Source: an uncultured Thermoguttaceae bacterium (GTDB taxonomy: Bacteria > Planctomycetota > Planctomycetia > Pirellulales > Thermoguttaceae). Taken from it: DNA of 64,000 nucleotides. The stretch is from assembly GCA_938084835.1 (NCBI GenBank), contig CALKER010000006.1, forward strand, positions 558,001 to 622,000, given 5' to 3'. Numbering within the stretch: position 1 is the first letter of the stretch; every line of letters starts with the position of its first letter. Both the position numbers and the translations under genes were made by a program. This document shows positions 34,769 to 44,340 of the stretch, piece after piece. The notes below the pieces were generated by a model. It searched no databases, had not been told where the DNA came from, and saw nothing but the letters and a program-made list of their open reading frames with translations.

Positions 34769-37700
34769 ATGTCGCCACTTGCCGAACCTATTCTCCGTCG
34801 ACTCGAGCAAATTCGTCAACAGTGGTGGATATTCAGCCTGATGACGGCCGTCGCTTTGGCTGCCACGGTTTCGTTAGGGCTTATCCTCCTTTTTATGATT
34901 GTCGATGCCTTGTTTATACTTCCTCAGACTACCCTAGCCGTCATGGCCACAACGTGGCTTGGCGTGACGGCGGTTCTCGTCGGGCTTGTGGTTCGGCGGG
35001 CCCGCAAGAATTTCCGCAGCTTGGAAGCCACCGCCCGACGCATCGAGGCGGAACTGCCGGAGCTGGAGAGCAACCTCATCAACGTTGTGCAGCTAGCATT
35101 CGATTCCAAAAATATTAATCGCGAGTTCGTGGATGCAGCTCTGGCCGATGCAGCCGCCAAACTGCGCCACGTCAACTTTGCCGAGTCTGCCTATCGGGAA
35201 ACGCGATGGCGTCGCTTCCTTTACGCGATGAATACACCGCGAGATTTCACGGAGGCTTTGTGTCTGCTGGCGGCGGTTCTTGGTTTTGTGATTTTGGCCC
35301 AGATGTTTTGGCCGAATGCCAGTTCGGCCGCCAGTCGGTTGCTGCGCCCATGGGAATACGTCCCCCTTGTGGGAAGCGTCCGAATTTTATCGGTTGTGCC
35401 CGGTGATTGCGAGATCTTGGCAGGGTCGGGTTTGGAAATTGTCGCAGAAATTGCAGAGCGGGAAGGGAACGGTAGTCCACCCCCGGGGAGAATTATTATC
35501 AAGTCAAATGGTGAACCCCAGCAGATTTTTTCTCTCACCTCTGGAGAACCGTTTGTCCCCGAGGATGCAAAAGATAAAGACAGAGCCGGCCTTCGCCGGA
35601 AATACTCGTTAGTAATCCCGGCCGTGCTGAAACCGTTTGAATATCGGGTGGAGATCGGGGATTCACAAACGCGGTTTTTCCGGGTGCGGCTGGGAGAAAA
35701 GCCGATAGTGGACGAAGTGGAAGTGACACTTCGCTTCCCGGCATACATGAACCGGCCGGAACGCACGTTTACGTTAAAGGAGCCGGACCTCGAGGCCCCT
35801 CAGTTTTCGCAGGCTGAATTGCGTATTCGACCATCTGTGCCGATCCACAAGGGGCATGTTTCAGTCTATGGAGAAACGTATAGCGGCCGGGTGGAGCAGG
35901 GAGGGCAAATTCTTCGGGTGAGTATGCCTTTGTTGCGGGACGGCACTTTTACTATCCATTTGTTCACTTCTGCCGGACATACGGATCCCAATCCGCGAGT
36001 GAATCGGATTCGAGTGGTGCCGGACAATCCGCCGCGAGTTGAACTCCTTAAGCCGCCCCGACAATTTACCGCGGAAGTGGGAGGCGAAGTGGGGATTGCT
36101 GTACGGGCTTCAGATGACCACGGTTTAAGTCGGGTACGGATTGAGATGCTCGTCCGCACAGGGGAGGAACAGCAGTCTCAGGAAAATGTTGCCCGCCCGA
36201 TTGTCTTGCGGGAATGGACCGAAATTCCCGGAAATACGGCTGGGGTGTGGGAGCATGTTTTGACGCTTCAGGGGGAGTCGTTTCAGGTCGGGCAGACGGT
36301 ATTGGTTCGGGCAGTGGCCGTAGATAAACGCGTTGTGCGCGATTGGGGACTTGATCTTCGGCCTCAGGAGGCAGCTTCAGCCTGGCACGAGATCCGAATC
36401 GCCGATTCTGAGGCGAAAAAGGAGCAGCGTTCCTCGGAACTTGCTAATCTTCGGATAGAACTGTTCCGTATTTTGGAAAAACAAATTCGCGCTAATGCGC
36501 AGGCAGCGCGGCTTCAAGTGAGAGCAAATTTGGCCGATGCCGCAGCACCTGCTCAATTGGTTCGCGAGTTGCAGCTGGATATCCAGAAATCCACATTGTC
36601 CCTGGTGAAATTAATCGGGCCAGAATCTCCTCAGGAGCATCAAAAGATCAAACCGATCCTTAGTCGCCTTGCTTTTGGTAAGATGCTCGAGGCCATTAAC
36701 CGGGCGGAGGATATTCTCAGAGCAAAGAGTGTGGACACATTACACCAATCGGTTGCTGCCCTGTTGCCCATTCAGAAGGAGATCATTGAAACATTGAGAC
36801 AATTATTGGACCAGGTCCGTGCTTCAGAGGTGGAAGTTCTCGCAGAACTAGGTAAACGTCGGGGTGAGGACCTGCCGGAGGATTCCCGCAAGAAATTCGA
36901 AGAATTGGAGAAAAAGCTGGAAGAAGCGTTAGAGGCCCAACGGCGTGTAGTCGAAGCTGCGGAGAACTTGGCCAAAGCGCCGGTGGAGGATTTTACCGAG
37001 GCTGAGGAACAGCTTTTGAGAGCCCTGGCCGCGGCCGAAGACGATTGGTCGCGGTTTCTCACTGAGCTGACTTCGGATCTGAGCAAATTGCCGGAGCAAG
37101 ATTTTGCTAATCCGTCTCTCCTCAAGGAACTTATTGAAATTCAGACCGAAATCAAAATGGCCGAGGATGCGCTGCTCCAGAAAGCAGTAGATATCGCCGT
37201 TCCGCTTGAGCAGCTTGGTTATGAGATGGCTGAAGAATTAAAAACCAACCTGGAGAAATGGCTCCCCGACACGCCGGATCGTGAACGCTGGAGCCAAGAG
37301 GAGTCGTTGACGGATCAAGACAAGGAGGCACCGATGGCTGAGTTGCCCGGGGAGCTTGAAGACCTTATCGGCGAATTAATGGAAGAAGAGGAAGCGTTGT
37401 TTGACGAGTTGGAGGATGTCTCCTCAAGTGCGGCCGATTCGCTGGATATCGGGGCTGGATGGGACACTATGGATGGACCTATTTCCAATATGAGTGCGAA
37501 AGGAGTAACGGGGAATCGTCTGCCAAACACGAACGAAATCGGGGGACGCTCCGGCGAGGGTCGCTCTGGCAAAGCAAGTGGGGAAATGGTGGGAGAAGAA
37601 GCGGTTGGGAAAGGTGGGCGGCGAACCCCAAGCCGCCTAACCCCTGATCCTTATATGAAGGGTCAAATCAAAGATCACAGCCGCGATCCTGTGGGCGGTG

Positions 37701-38152
37701 CCACCGGTGGTGGTAAAGAAAGCGGTGAAGGCGGCGGGGGCTTGGAAGGTCCACCACCACCTGATCGCGGCGACCGTGAGCGCAGCCGTCTGGCCGGCAA
37801 GCAAGCAGCACTTCGTAACAAAGCAGAAGCCATCGACTTACAGTTCCAAATCATGAATTTCCATCGCACGGAATTGCAGCGGCTCATCGAGCTGATGCGT
37901 CAAGTGGAAGCCGACATCCGTGCTGGCCGTTACCAGAACGCGCTTCGTCAACGGCAGGTGATGCTAGAGGGTCTTACCCATCTCAGGGAATATGTGGCCG
38001 GCGAATTTCAGGTCCGTCAGGATTTTACCCCGAATTTGCCGGCAGATGTCCAAAAAGAAATCTTAGGCAGCATCCAGGAACCATCACCCGCCGGTTGGGA
38101 AGAACTCAACCGTCAATATTTCGAACGGTTGGTTACTGGTAGTCACCGATAG
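34769..38152 (+). CDS. Large membrane/coiled-coil protein (DUF4175-like), function unknown
   Basis: A 1127-aa envelope protein. The N-terminus has two membrane helices (about 21-50 and 54-73) and a third at 158-177. Next come a beta-rich extracytoplasmic region with Ig-like stretches (200-460, e.g. EVEVTLRFPAYMNRPERTF), long coiled coils (550-870), a Gly/Ser-rich linker (about 900-1010), and a helical end (LRNKAEAIDLQFQIMNFHR). The layout resembles DUF4175-type proteins, which is inference from architecture. AAGGAG lies 8 nt before the second of two overlapping ATGs, fixing the start. It stands alone with no vWA/MoxR cluster nearby. Confidence 0.8.
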   Translation: MSPLAEPILRRLEQIRQQWWIFSLMTAVALAATVSLGLILLFMIVDALFILPQTTLAVMATTWLGVTAVLVGLVVRRARKNFRSLEATARRIEAELPELESNLINVVQLAFDSKNINREFVDAALADAAAKLRHVNFAESAYRETRWRRFLYAMNTPRDFTEALCLLAAVLGFVILAQMFWPNASSAASRLLRPWEYVPLVGSVRILSVVPGDCEILAGSGLEIVAEIAEREGNGSPPPGRIIIKSNGEPQQIFSLTSGEPFVPEDAKDKDRAGLRRKYSLVIPAVLKPFEYRVEIGDSQTRFFRVRLGEKPIVDEVEVTLRFPAYMNRPERTFTLKEPDLEAPQFSQAELRIRPSVPIHKGHVSVYGETYSGRVEQGGQILRVSMPLLRDGTFTIHLFTSAGHTDPNPRVNRIRVVPDNPPRVELLKPPRQFTAEVGGEVGIAVRASDDHGLSRVRIEMLVRTGEEQQSQENVARPIVLREWTEIPGNTAGVWEHVLTLQGESFQVGQTVLVRAVAVDKRVVRDWGLDLRPQEAASAWHEIRIADSEAKKEQRSSELANLRIELFRILEKQIRANAQAARLQVRANLADAAAPAQLVRELQLDIQKSTLSLVKLIGPESPQEHQKIKPILSRLAFGKMLEAINRAEDILRAKSVDTLHQSVAALLPIQKEIIETLRQLLDQVRASEVEVLAELGKRRGEDLPEDSRKKFEELEKKLEEALEAQRRVVEAAENLAKAPVEDFTEAEEQLLRALAAAEDDWSRFLTELTSDLSKLPEQDFANPSLLKELIEIQTEIKMAEDALLQKAVDIAVPLEQLGYEMAEELKTNLEKWLPDTPDRERWSQEESLTDQDKEAPMAELPGELEDLIGELMEEEEALFDELEDVSSSAADSLDIGAGWDTMDGPISNMSAKGVTGNRLPNTNEIGGRSGEGRSGKASGEMVGEEAVGKGGRRTPSRLTPDPYMKGQIKDHSRDPVGGATGGGKESGEGGGGLEGPPPPDRGDRERSRLAGKQAALRNKAEAIDLQFQIMNFHRTELQRLIELMRQVEADIRAGRYQNALRQRQVMLEGLTHLREYVAGEFQVRQDFTPNLPADVQKEILGSIQEPSPAGWEELNRQYFERLVTGSHR

Positions 38153-38450
38153 CCGAACTTCGCTTGCTTCATGGACCCACGTTTCTTCTGCGTGGTGAGG
38201 GTTTCGGGAAAAGAAGGCTTCGACTGTTTCACTAAAGCTCACTTAGGAAATTTGAAGAGGGCGCAGACTGCTCCACGATTTGTAGACGTTCGGCTTACCG
38301 TGGGAGGTGTTCCTGCCCCCTGGAAGCAGCGGACAAGTTTGCCCTTATCTTAAGTTACAGGGCTCCGGCGGTTGAGGACGTCAGCCTTTCGAAGGAAGTA
38401 AGCAGTTCTTAGAACATGCCTTGGTAAGCACGCATGGGGAGAGTTTGTCC

Positions 38451-40271
38451 ATGTTGTTGCCTTCGCGGCTGTGGATGATTGCAAGTGGCCTTTGGCTCCT
38501 TGCCGTTCCGTGCTTGATGGGCGGAGGCTGTTCCTCATCGGCAACAACTTCACGAGGCGATGCCTCCGGTAACCAAATGGCTGCCGGGGAAACTCGGTTG
38601 GCGTCGACACGTGGTTCTTCAATTGGCGAACGCAAGGCCACGGGTGAGCTTACTAACGCTAAGAGGTCAGAAACCCTAGCAACAAAACCCCGGGAACAAC
38701 CGCGCCACGCGGCAGGCCACGAGGGCACCCCACAGGCGGAGCTGCCAAATGCTTACACGTGGCGAAGCCCCGATGGGCAAATCTTGACCATGGGAAACTT
38801 TGTTGATTTCGTGGATGACCAGGTGTGCGTCGAAACACCGGAGGGCCTCGGAATTGCGATTCCTTTTGGTCAATTGTGCGAGGAAAATCAGCGCTTTGTA
38901 ATGAGCCAGCTGTATGCAAAGCAAAGTGGGACGGCGGATGTGTCCGGAGTGGACTTCCGGCTTAGTGGTGCTGATCCCATCAACCCTGATATTCTTTTTG
39001 ACGACGAAGTGGTGGTGGAGGAAACCCAGTTTGTTGGCGGTGGTGGGCGGGAGGACACCGCGCAAGCTGAAGTGGCCGGTCCAAAGGCGGCTTCGCATGA
39101 TCCCCGGAAGTTTGTGATCCCCTTCGATTTTGTTTCGCGTTTTGACGGTGGTCGATATGGTCAAATGGTGGCAGAAATGATTTGGAAAAAACTTTACCGC
39201 GAGGGTGGTTTTCTCCTTCCTGGATCGATGCTAGAGGTTCGCGACTTTTGTGCTTCCCATCAGATTCGCGTCACCCCCGAGACGCCATTGGATGAGGTGG
39301 GAAAGGTAGTGCGGCAGCTTTTCGAGGGGGATGTCGCAATCTGGGGGAGTGTGGAAAAAGCACCGGGGACGCTGTGGGACGAATATGACCTTGTGATTAA
39401 ATGCGTTGACTTCTCCCAGGAACCACCTTTGGTCGTACTCGACCTGAGCGCCAGAACCAAGGCGGTAAGCGAAATCCCCCATTTGTATGCCGAAATGTTG
39501 CTCGATAAGCTTTATGATCGTCAGCCTTCTGCTCCGCGGCAGCCCGACCCAATTGCTGAGGAGAATTGGCAAAAGAATCCGAATCTCGTAATTGGTGGCG
39601 ATTTTGAGCAGGGCAGAGGTGGGGTACCCATCGGGTGGGAGCGAGGCGGTGGTCAACATCGCGAGCCTTTAGGGCGGCTAGTGAAGTGGATTCCCGAGCC
39701 CGAAAATCCAATGAATCGGATCATTCGCTTTGAATTCTCAGCGGATGTGGGCGATACCTATGGGGTCATGTACTATAGCGAGCCCTTTCCCGTAGAGGAG
39801 GGGGCGACCTACCGATTTCAATGCCGCTGGCGTTCCAACGGGCCGGAGGTAAAAGTGTTCATCAAATGTTATGATCTTTTTGAGTCGGAGTACCAGCCGG
39901 CAGGGGTCATGAGTGCGGGGAAATCGGAGCGGTACGTTCCACAAGAAAGGCAACTCCGAGAGGTCTACCGAAGCCAACAAAATCTCAAGGGGCCTCTCAA
40001 TCAATGGAATGTCCACACGGAGGATTTTACTCCTCGTCATACCAAATACACGCCTCGGTGGGGAAAAGTGATGCTTTACGCGTATCTAGGGGCAGGGGTT
40101 GTTGACTTCGACGATGTCGTGCTTAAACAGATCCTTCCACCGTCACCTGGTGAAAGTAAAAAGAAGCTCCGGCATTCGCTGGCAAGCCCGGTCACCGTAG
40201 AGGAAATGGAAGAAAATGTGCGGCGGAGTGAGGAATCGCGACAAAAAACGCATCGGGAAGGGCAACGTTAA
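38451..40271 (+). CDS. Secreted SHD1-like / CsgG-TolB-N-like / jelly-roll protein
   Basis: A 606-aa exported protein, probably a lipoprotein (signal ending CLMGGGC, a weak lipobox). Residues about 100-155 resemble an SHD1-type beta module (WRSPDGQILTMGNFVDFVDD then IPFGQLCEENQRFV). Residues about 220-360 look like the CsgG/TolB-N/FlgO fold (RFDGGRYGQMVAEMIWKKLY and GDVAIWGSVEK). Residues about 380-560 look like a carbohydrate-binding jelly roll (NLVIGGDFEQGRGGVPIGWE, a CBM4/9-type start). The ATG at 38451 is chosen over an upstream TTG because it begins the signal peptide. Function unknown. The 3' end faces the antiporter gene. Confidence 0.8.
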   Translation: MLLPSRLWMIASGLWLLAVPCLMGGGCSSSATTSRGDASGNQMAAGETRLASTRGSSIGERKATGELTNAKRSETLATKPREQPRHAAGHEGTPQAELPNAYTWRSPDGQILTMGNFVDFVDDQVCVETPEGLGIAIPFGQLCEENQRFVMSQLYAKQSGTADVSGVDFRLSGADPINPDILFDDEVVVEETQFVGGGGREDTAQAEVAGPKAASHDPRKFVIPFDFVSRFDGGRYGQMVAEMIWKKLYREGGFLLPGSMLEVRDFCASHQIRVTPETPLDEVGKVVRQLFEGDVAIWGSVEKAPGTLWDEYDLVIKCVDFSQEPPLVVLDLSARTKAVSEIPHLYAEMLLDKLYDRQPSAPRQPDPIAEENWQKNPNLVIGGDFEQGRGGVPIGWERGGGQHREPLGRLVKWIPEPENPMNRIIRFEFSADVGDTYGVMYYSEPFPVEEGATYRFQCRWRSNGPEVKVFIKCYDLFESEYQPAGVMSAGKSERYVPQERQLREVYRSQQNLKGPLNQWNVHTEDFTPRHTKYTPRWGKVMLYAYLGAGVVDFDDVVLKQILPPSPGESKKKLRHSLASPVTVEEMEENVRRSEESRQKTHREGQR

Positions 40272-40405
40272 GCCAAACCCAAGTGGCAATCTGGTCCCGA
40301 CATTGCGGGAAAAAGTTCACCACCGTCTTTTCTGGCTCGTGGCGTTTGGTAAACAATCTGCCGGGTTAAAAATCGTGACGAAGAATTGCGCTTCCTAAGT
40401 ACCGC

Positions 40406-40427
40406 AGGACCCTCCCAGCGGTCCTGT
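40406..40427. terminator. Hairpin between convergent genes
   Basis: CAGGACC and GGTCCTG pair perfectly around an 8-nt loop, with TGTTT following on the plus side. It lies between the 3' ends of the SHD1-like gene and the antiporter gene. It is a plausible terminator, though the T-run is short. Confidence 0.45.
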
Positions 40428-40561
40428 GTTTGAAAATGCCCGGTCCTTGATAGAGAAGAATCCTGGGAGAAAGCAGCTTGCCTTCTTGTCTCCAGCATGG
40501 CAGGATCTTGGATTCTCTCCGGCCACGCTGTCGGAGGTTCATCTGAGGGCTGCTCCGTAGC

Positions 40562-42238
40562 CTAGAGCTCCTCCAGCCTGTTTAGGAGATTAATCAGAGC
40601 GGCGGTGGCTTCCGTTTCTTCCGAAACAACTGCGGAAGCTCCTGCGCGTCTTAGCATCGGCTGGTTGAGCTGGTACCGACACCGGACGAGAATGGGTGCC
40701 TCTTTATTCATCGTACGCGCTTTTCGCACAATCTCTCCAGCCACGCTATCGTCGGGAACGGTTACCACCACCAAAGCTGCCTTGGGGACACCCGCGTGTT
40801 CGAGGACCTGGTTTTCCTGGCCATCCCCGGCGACGGTGCGAAATCCTTGCTGAGCGAACGCGTACAAATTGATGGGACTAAGGTCAACAAGACAGACATC
40901 CATACCCATCGTTTCCAGTTGTGCGGCGATGCTTCGCCCGATCGGCCCAGCTCCGATGACCACGGCCTCCCGGATGTTCTCCCTTTTCCGAGTTGGCGGC
41001 CAGGGCAGCCCTCCCTCGATTCTTTCCTCTACCCAAGAAAGTCCCAAGCGGATAAGTTGGGGGGTTGTTACAAGGGTCAGGATGGCTGCAAAAAGGAGAA
41101 ATTCGTATACATCTCGGGATAGGACCCCTGCCTGTACAGCCGTGAAAAGTACGATGAAAGAAAACTCGCTCATTTGACCCAAAGCAGTTCCCAAACCGAA
41201 GCTAGTTTTCCACCTGAGGCCGGTCGACTTTAAGGCCACGGCTCCGGCCAGGGACTTCCCCACCACAATGGCGATGTAAGCAGAGATGACAGCCACCGGC
41301 TTTTCGAAGAGAAGCGCCGGTCTCATCACGGCTCCCAAAGCGACAAAGAAGACCGCGGCCGCGGTTTCGCGAAAAGGTAAGGTCACAGCGTCAATTTGCC
41401 GACTCCATCGGGTACCGCCAAAGATTAATCCGGCAGCTAGGGCGCCAAGGGCTGGGGGTAACCCTAAGTGGTACACCAGCAGGCAAATGGCGCCGAAGAC
41501 CACCGCCGTAAACAGAACCAGAAGCTCTGTACTTTTTAGGCGCGACAAACGCTCCACCGCTATTTGCCCGACCAACTGACGGGCTGCCGGTACGAGCAGA
41601 ATCATAAACACAGATTGGCCGAGCAAAATCAGCAAGTCCTGGCCGGTGGGGGCTCTTTCGCCTCCGGCAAGGAATGGTACGAACAGTAAAAAGGGCACTA
41701 GGGCTACGTCGCCAAAAAGAAGCATAGCTAAGGTCCTCCGGCCCGCGGGAGTCCCCACAAGCCCCCATTCCTCCAGGGCCTTAAAGGCAAGAACAGTGGA
41801 ACTATTAGCCACGGCCATGCCGATGAGAATCGCCGGTCCTAGACTAACACCGGCCAACCAGGCAACGAAACTGGCCGGCACCAACACCAGGAGTGTTTGA
41901 ACTGCCCCGCCGATAAGGAAAGCGCGACGAAGTTGCCACAAGCCATCAAGTGAAAGTTCAATTCCCAAAGAAAAAAGCAGAAAGAGCACACCTGCTTGTG
42001 CTATGGCCTCGATCTGAGCTACCGATACAGAATCGTTCGGGTCAATGACTTCTACCCGTGGGGCTACTTCCGGAGTTGAGACCAGGCCGAGTGCGTTTGG
42101 GCCGATCAGCGCGCCAGCAACCAGGTACCCCACCATCGGGGCGATATTCCAGCGTCGACAAAGCACGCCCGCCACCAAACCAGCGGCAAGAATTAGCAGT
42201 AAATTAGTTGGTAGGTGACTATGCTGATTTATTAGCAC
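40562..42238 (-). CDS. Kef-type CPA2 cation:proton antiporter with TrkA-N domain
   Basis: An inner-membrane monovalent cation/H+ antiporter or K+ efflux system. About twelve membrane segments fill residues 10-405, with APMVGYLVAGALIGPNALGL near the start and LFLLFSLGIELSLDGL (family motif) at about 87-102. A cytosolic TrkA-N/KTN domain follows from about 420: a Rossmann GAGPIGRS motif, then VCLVDLSP, the expected NAD(H) acidic end. No TrkA-C domain is present. The GTG start gives 558 aa with only AAGAGA upstream, so the start is moderately certain. No KefF/KefG-like partner is adjacent. Confidence 0.92.
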   Translation of the reverse strand: MLINQHSHLPTNLLLILAAGLVAGVLCRRWNIAPMVGYLVAGALIGPNALGLVSTPEVAPRVEVIDPNDSVSVAQIEAIAQAGVLFLLFSLGIELSLDGLWQLRRAFLIGGAVQTLLVLVPASFVAWLAGVSLGPAILIGMAVANSSTVLAFKALEEWGLVGTPAGRRTLAMLLFGDVALVPFLLFVPFLAGGERAPTGQDLLILLGQSVFMILLVPAARQLVGQIAVERLSRLKSTELLVLFTAVVFGAICLLVYHLGLPPALGALAAGLIFGGTRWSRQIDAVTLPFRETAAAVFFVALGAVMRPALLFEKPVAVISAYIAIVVGKSLAGAVALKSTGLRWKTSFGLGTALGQMSEFSFIVLFTAVQAGVLSRDVYEFLLFAAILTLVTTPQLIRLGLSWVEERIEGGLPWPPTRKRENIREAVVIGAGPIGRSIAAQLETMGMDVCLVDLSPINLYAFAQQGFRTVAGDGQENQVLEHAGVPKAALVVVTVPDDSVAGEIVRKARTMNKEAPILVRCRYQLNQPMLRRAGASAVVSEETEATAALINLLNRLEEL

Positions 42239-42975
42239 GGTTGGTCTCTTTGGTACACAACTGGGCTTTTAGGCAGGTATATTCCGACTGGGAATTCAAA
42301 GTAGATATAGCTCTGTGTCTGACATTCGGCCCCTGGTTCCAAAGGGCGGCATTAACCACGCGATACGGAGGCAGGGGGCATTGAGCGGAGGACGCCGCGC
42401 ATTTTCCGTTGCTTGCCAAGGACAACCGTCAAACGACGGGTCAGTTTCGGCATCCAACCAACACCTAACATTCTTGGGGTTGGGTGACCTGTACCTAAGG
42501 GGGGTACTCACCCAGACTGAGGCCTGTATATCGGGATGAAGTGTTGGTACCAGATATCGCCCGCGGTTGTCAATCGGGAACACCTGACGGGAGAAGGCGC
42601 CGGCGACCACGGGGCCCCAGCTGCCGGAAAATAATCTCCGCTCCTATCGAAGCCGTAAAGGCGAACGGGAGTTCGGCGGGCCGTCTAGGGCCAAACAAAA
42701 GGTCTAAGCCACCTGTGAGCACAGACCTTGGGCTGGATGAGCTCCAGCCGACTCCGGTCCCAAGGACCGGGAAGCTTGAGGGAAGTTAACAGGGTAGGTT
42801 GAAAAAGGCAGAAGAATCGAGGATCGAAGTTCGTCATGGGCTAGTCTCATTAAGTAGTTGCTGGAAGCTGCTAGGTGGGCTTGCCACAGGGATGATTGTG
42901 AGAGATAAGCCTTTTGAGAGATAAGGCTTTTTCCTCATTACCGGGGTAGAGCTCTGATCCCTTTACAAAAGTTGG
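42239..42975. other. Gene-free gap with several strong hairpins
   Basis: Downstream of the regulator gene and upstream of the antiporter gene (both minus). Hairpins: GGCTGGA/TCCAGCC (42731-42749) and CCGGTCC/GGACCGG (42754-42770), plus a terminator at 42691-42730. The 42540-42690 segment is also GC-rich with short stems (e.g. GCCGTAAAGGC). It may be the 3' UTR of the two-component operon or an unrecognised RNA. Confidence 0.4.
42691..42730 (-). terminator. Terminator for the kinase/regulator operon
   Basis: On the minus strand, AGGTCT pairs with AGACCT around 17 nt that include CTGTG/CACAG, then TTTTGTTT. It lies about 250 bp past the regulator stop and is preceded by two strong hairpins. 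Confidence 0.5.
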
Positions 42976-44340
42976 TCATCCCGCAGATCGGCCTCCAGGA
43001 CCCGGAAGTGTCATTCCTTCGGCTTCCATCGCTCGAAGCTTGTAGATCAGAGCCCGCCGACTAATCCCCAGTTTTTGTGCGGCTCGGGTGCGGTTTCCTC
43101 CGCACTCATTAAGCGCGGCCAGGATAGCAGCTTGTTCCAACTGGGACAACCGACCGGTTGCCGGAGTGTGGTCTCCTGTGGGCAAAGTTCTGGTGACAGC
43201 CGGAGGTAAATGTTCTGGGAGGATGACATTGCCCCGGCTTAATAAACAGCCGCGATGAACTGCGTTGCGCAGTTCGCGAACGTTTCCCGGCCACGAATAG
43301 GTTAGAAGACATTCCTCCGCTTCCGGGGAGAACCGTACAGGATGGTGGGTCAGTTGAGTGGCAAAGTGACGCGCTAGCGGAAGGATCTCCTCCATGCGTT
43401 CCCGCAGTGGTGGCACACGAAGCTCGATCACATTAAGGCGATAAAACAAATCCGCGCGAAACTTGCCTGTGGTGACCATTTCTTCCAAATTTCGGTTGGT
43501 GGCGGCCACGAGTCGGACGTTCACACGTTCCGGTTTGTCTGCTCCCACTGGGAGTATTTCCCCTGTTTCGATGACGCGGAGGATCTTTGCCTGAAGGTGG
43601 AGAGGCATTTCGCCAATTTCATCTAGAAGCAAAGTCCCACCGGCGGCGCTTCGGAATAATCCCGGTCGAGTTTGTACAGCCCCGGTAAAGGCCCCTTTAA
43701 TATGTCCGAACAGTTCGCTCTCAAGCAGCGTCTCTGGCACCGCGGCGCAGCTAATAGCAAGAAACGGTCCCCCGGAACGTCGGCTCCAAAGGTGGATGAT
43801 TCGAGCAAGCCATTCTTTGCCCGAGCCGCTTTCGCCGGTGATTAGCACGGGAACCTCGGCGGGAGCCACCGCCGCAGCCGTTTCCAGCACTCGCCGGAGT
43901 GCCAGACTTTGGCACACGAACCCCTCCGGTAAAGGGGGCAAGGAGAACTTGTGTGCTTCCGGGAGAGCCCCTCCAGGAACAGACTCCGACACAACCGCAA
44001 GCAATTCGTCCAGGTCGAGGGGTTTTGTTAAGTAATCGGTGGCCCCAGCTTTCATTGCTACCACCGCCTGGCGAAGCTCGCCATACGCTGTAATCAGCAC
44101 GATCGGGAGGTTTGGGGCGAACTTCCGTGCCTCCGTCAACATCTCAAGGCCGGATTGCCCCGGTAAACGCACATCAAGTAGCACAAGAGCCGGTAGGCTT
44201 TCGCGGATGGAATTGAGCGCTTCCTCCGCCGAAGCTGCCTGCTGGGTCAGAAAGCCTCGGCGACCTAAAAAGTCGCTGAGCAACTGTCGCTGGGCAGGAT
44301 CATCATCCACGATGAGGATTGTGGGCGGTAAGCGACTCAT
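42976..44340 (-). CDS. Sigma-54-dependent response regulator (NtrC/ZraR type)
   Basis: The receiver domain (7-118) has Asp56 as phospho-acceptor (VLLDVRLP) and Lys106 in LTKPLD. The AAA+ domain follows: Walker A GESGSGKE at 169-176, GAFTGA at 216-221 (sigma-54 contact loop), and Walker B GTLLLDEIGE from 235. A FIS-type helix-turn-helix is at the end (GNRTRAAQKLGISRRALIYKL). Phosphorylation by the adjacent kinase should drive sigma-54 promoters. The ATG at 44340 lies inside the kinase gene's last codons, a 38-bp overlap that suggests coupled translation. A GTG at 44370 is an alternative start. Neither has a strong ribosome site. Confidence 0.93.
   Translation of the reverse strand: MSRLPPTILIVDDDPAQRQLLSDFLGRRGFLTQQAASAEEALNSIRESLPALVLLDVRLPGQSGLEMLTEARKFAPNLPIVLITAYGELRQAVVAMKAGATDYLTKPLDLDELLAVVSESVPGGALPEAHKFSLPPLPEGFVCQSLALRRVLETAAAVAPAEVPVLITGESGSGKEWLARIIHLWSRRSGGPFLAISCAAVPETLLESELFGHIKGAFTGAVQTRPGLFRSAAGGTLLLDEIGEMPLHLQAKILRVIETGEILPVGADKPERVNVRLVAATNRNLEEMVTTGKFRADLFYRLNVIELRVPPLRERMEEILPLARHFATQLTHHPVRFSPEAEECLLTYSWPGNVRELRNAVHRGCLLSRGNVILPEHLPPAVTRTLPTGDHTPATGRLSQLEQAAILAALNECGGNRTRAAQKLGISRRALIYKLRAMEAEGMTLPGPGGRSAG

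Noticed and set aside
38300..38340. SRP RNA-like GGAAGCAGC segment
   Set aside because: Only a short word matches. The symmetric loop and tetraloop of SRP RNA are not present.
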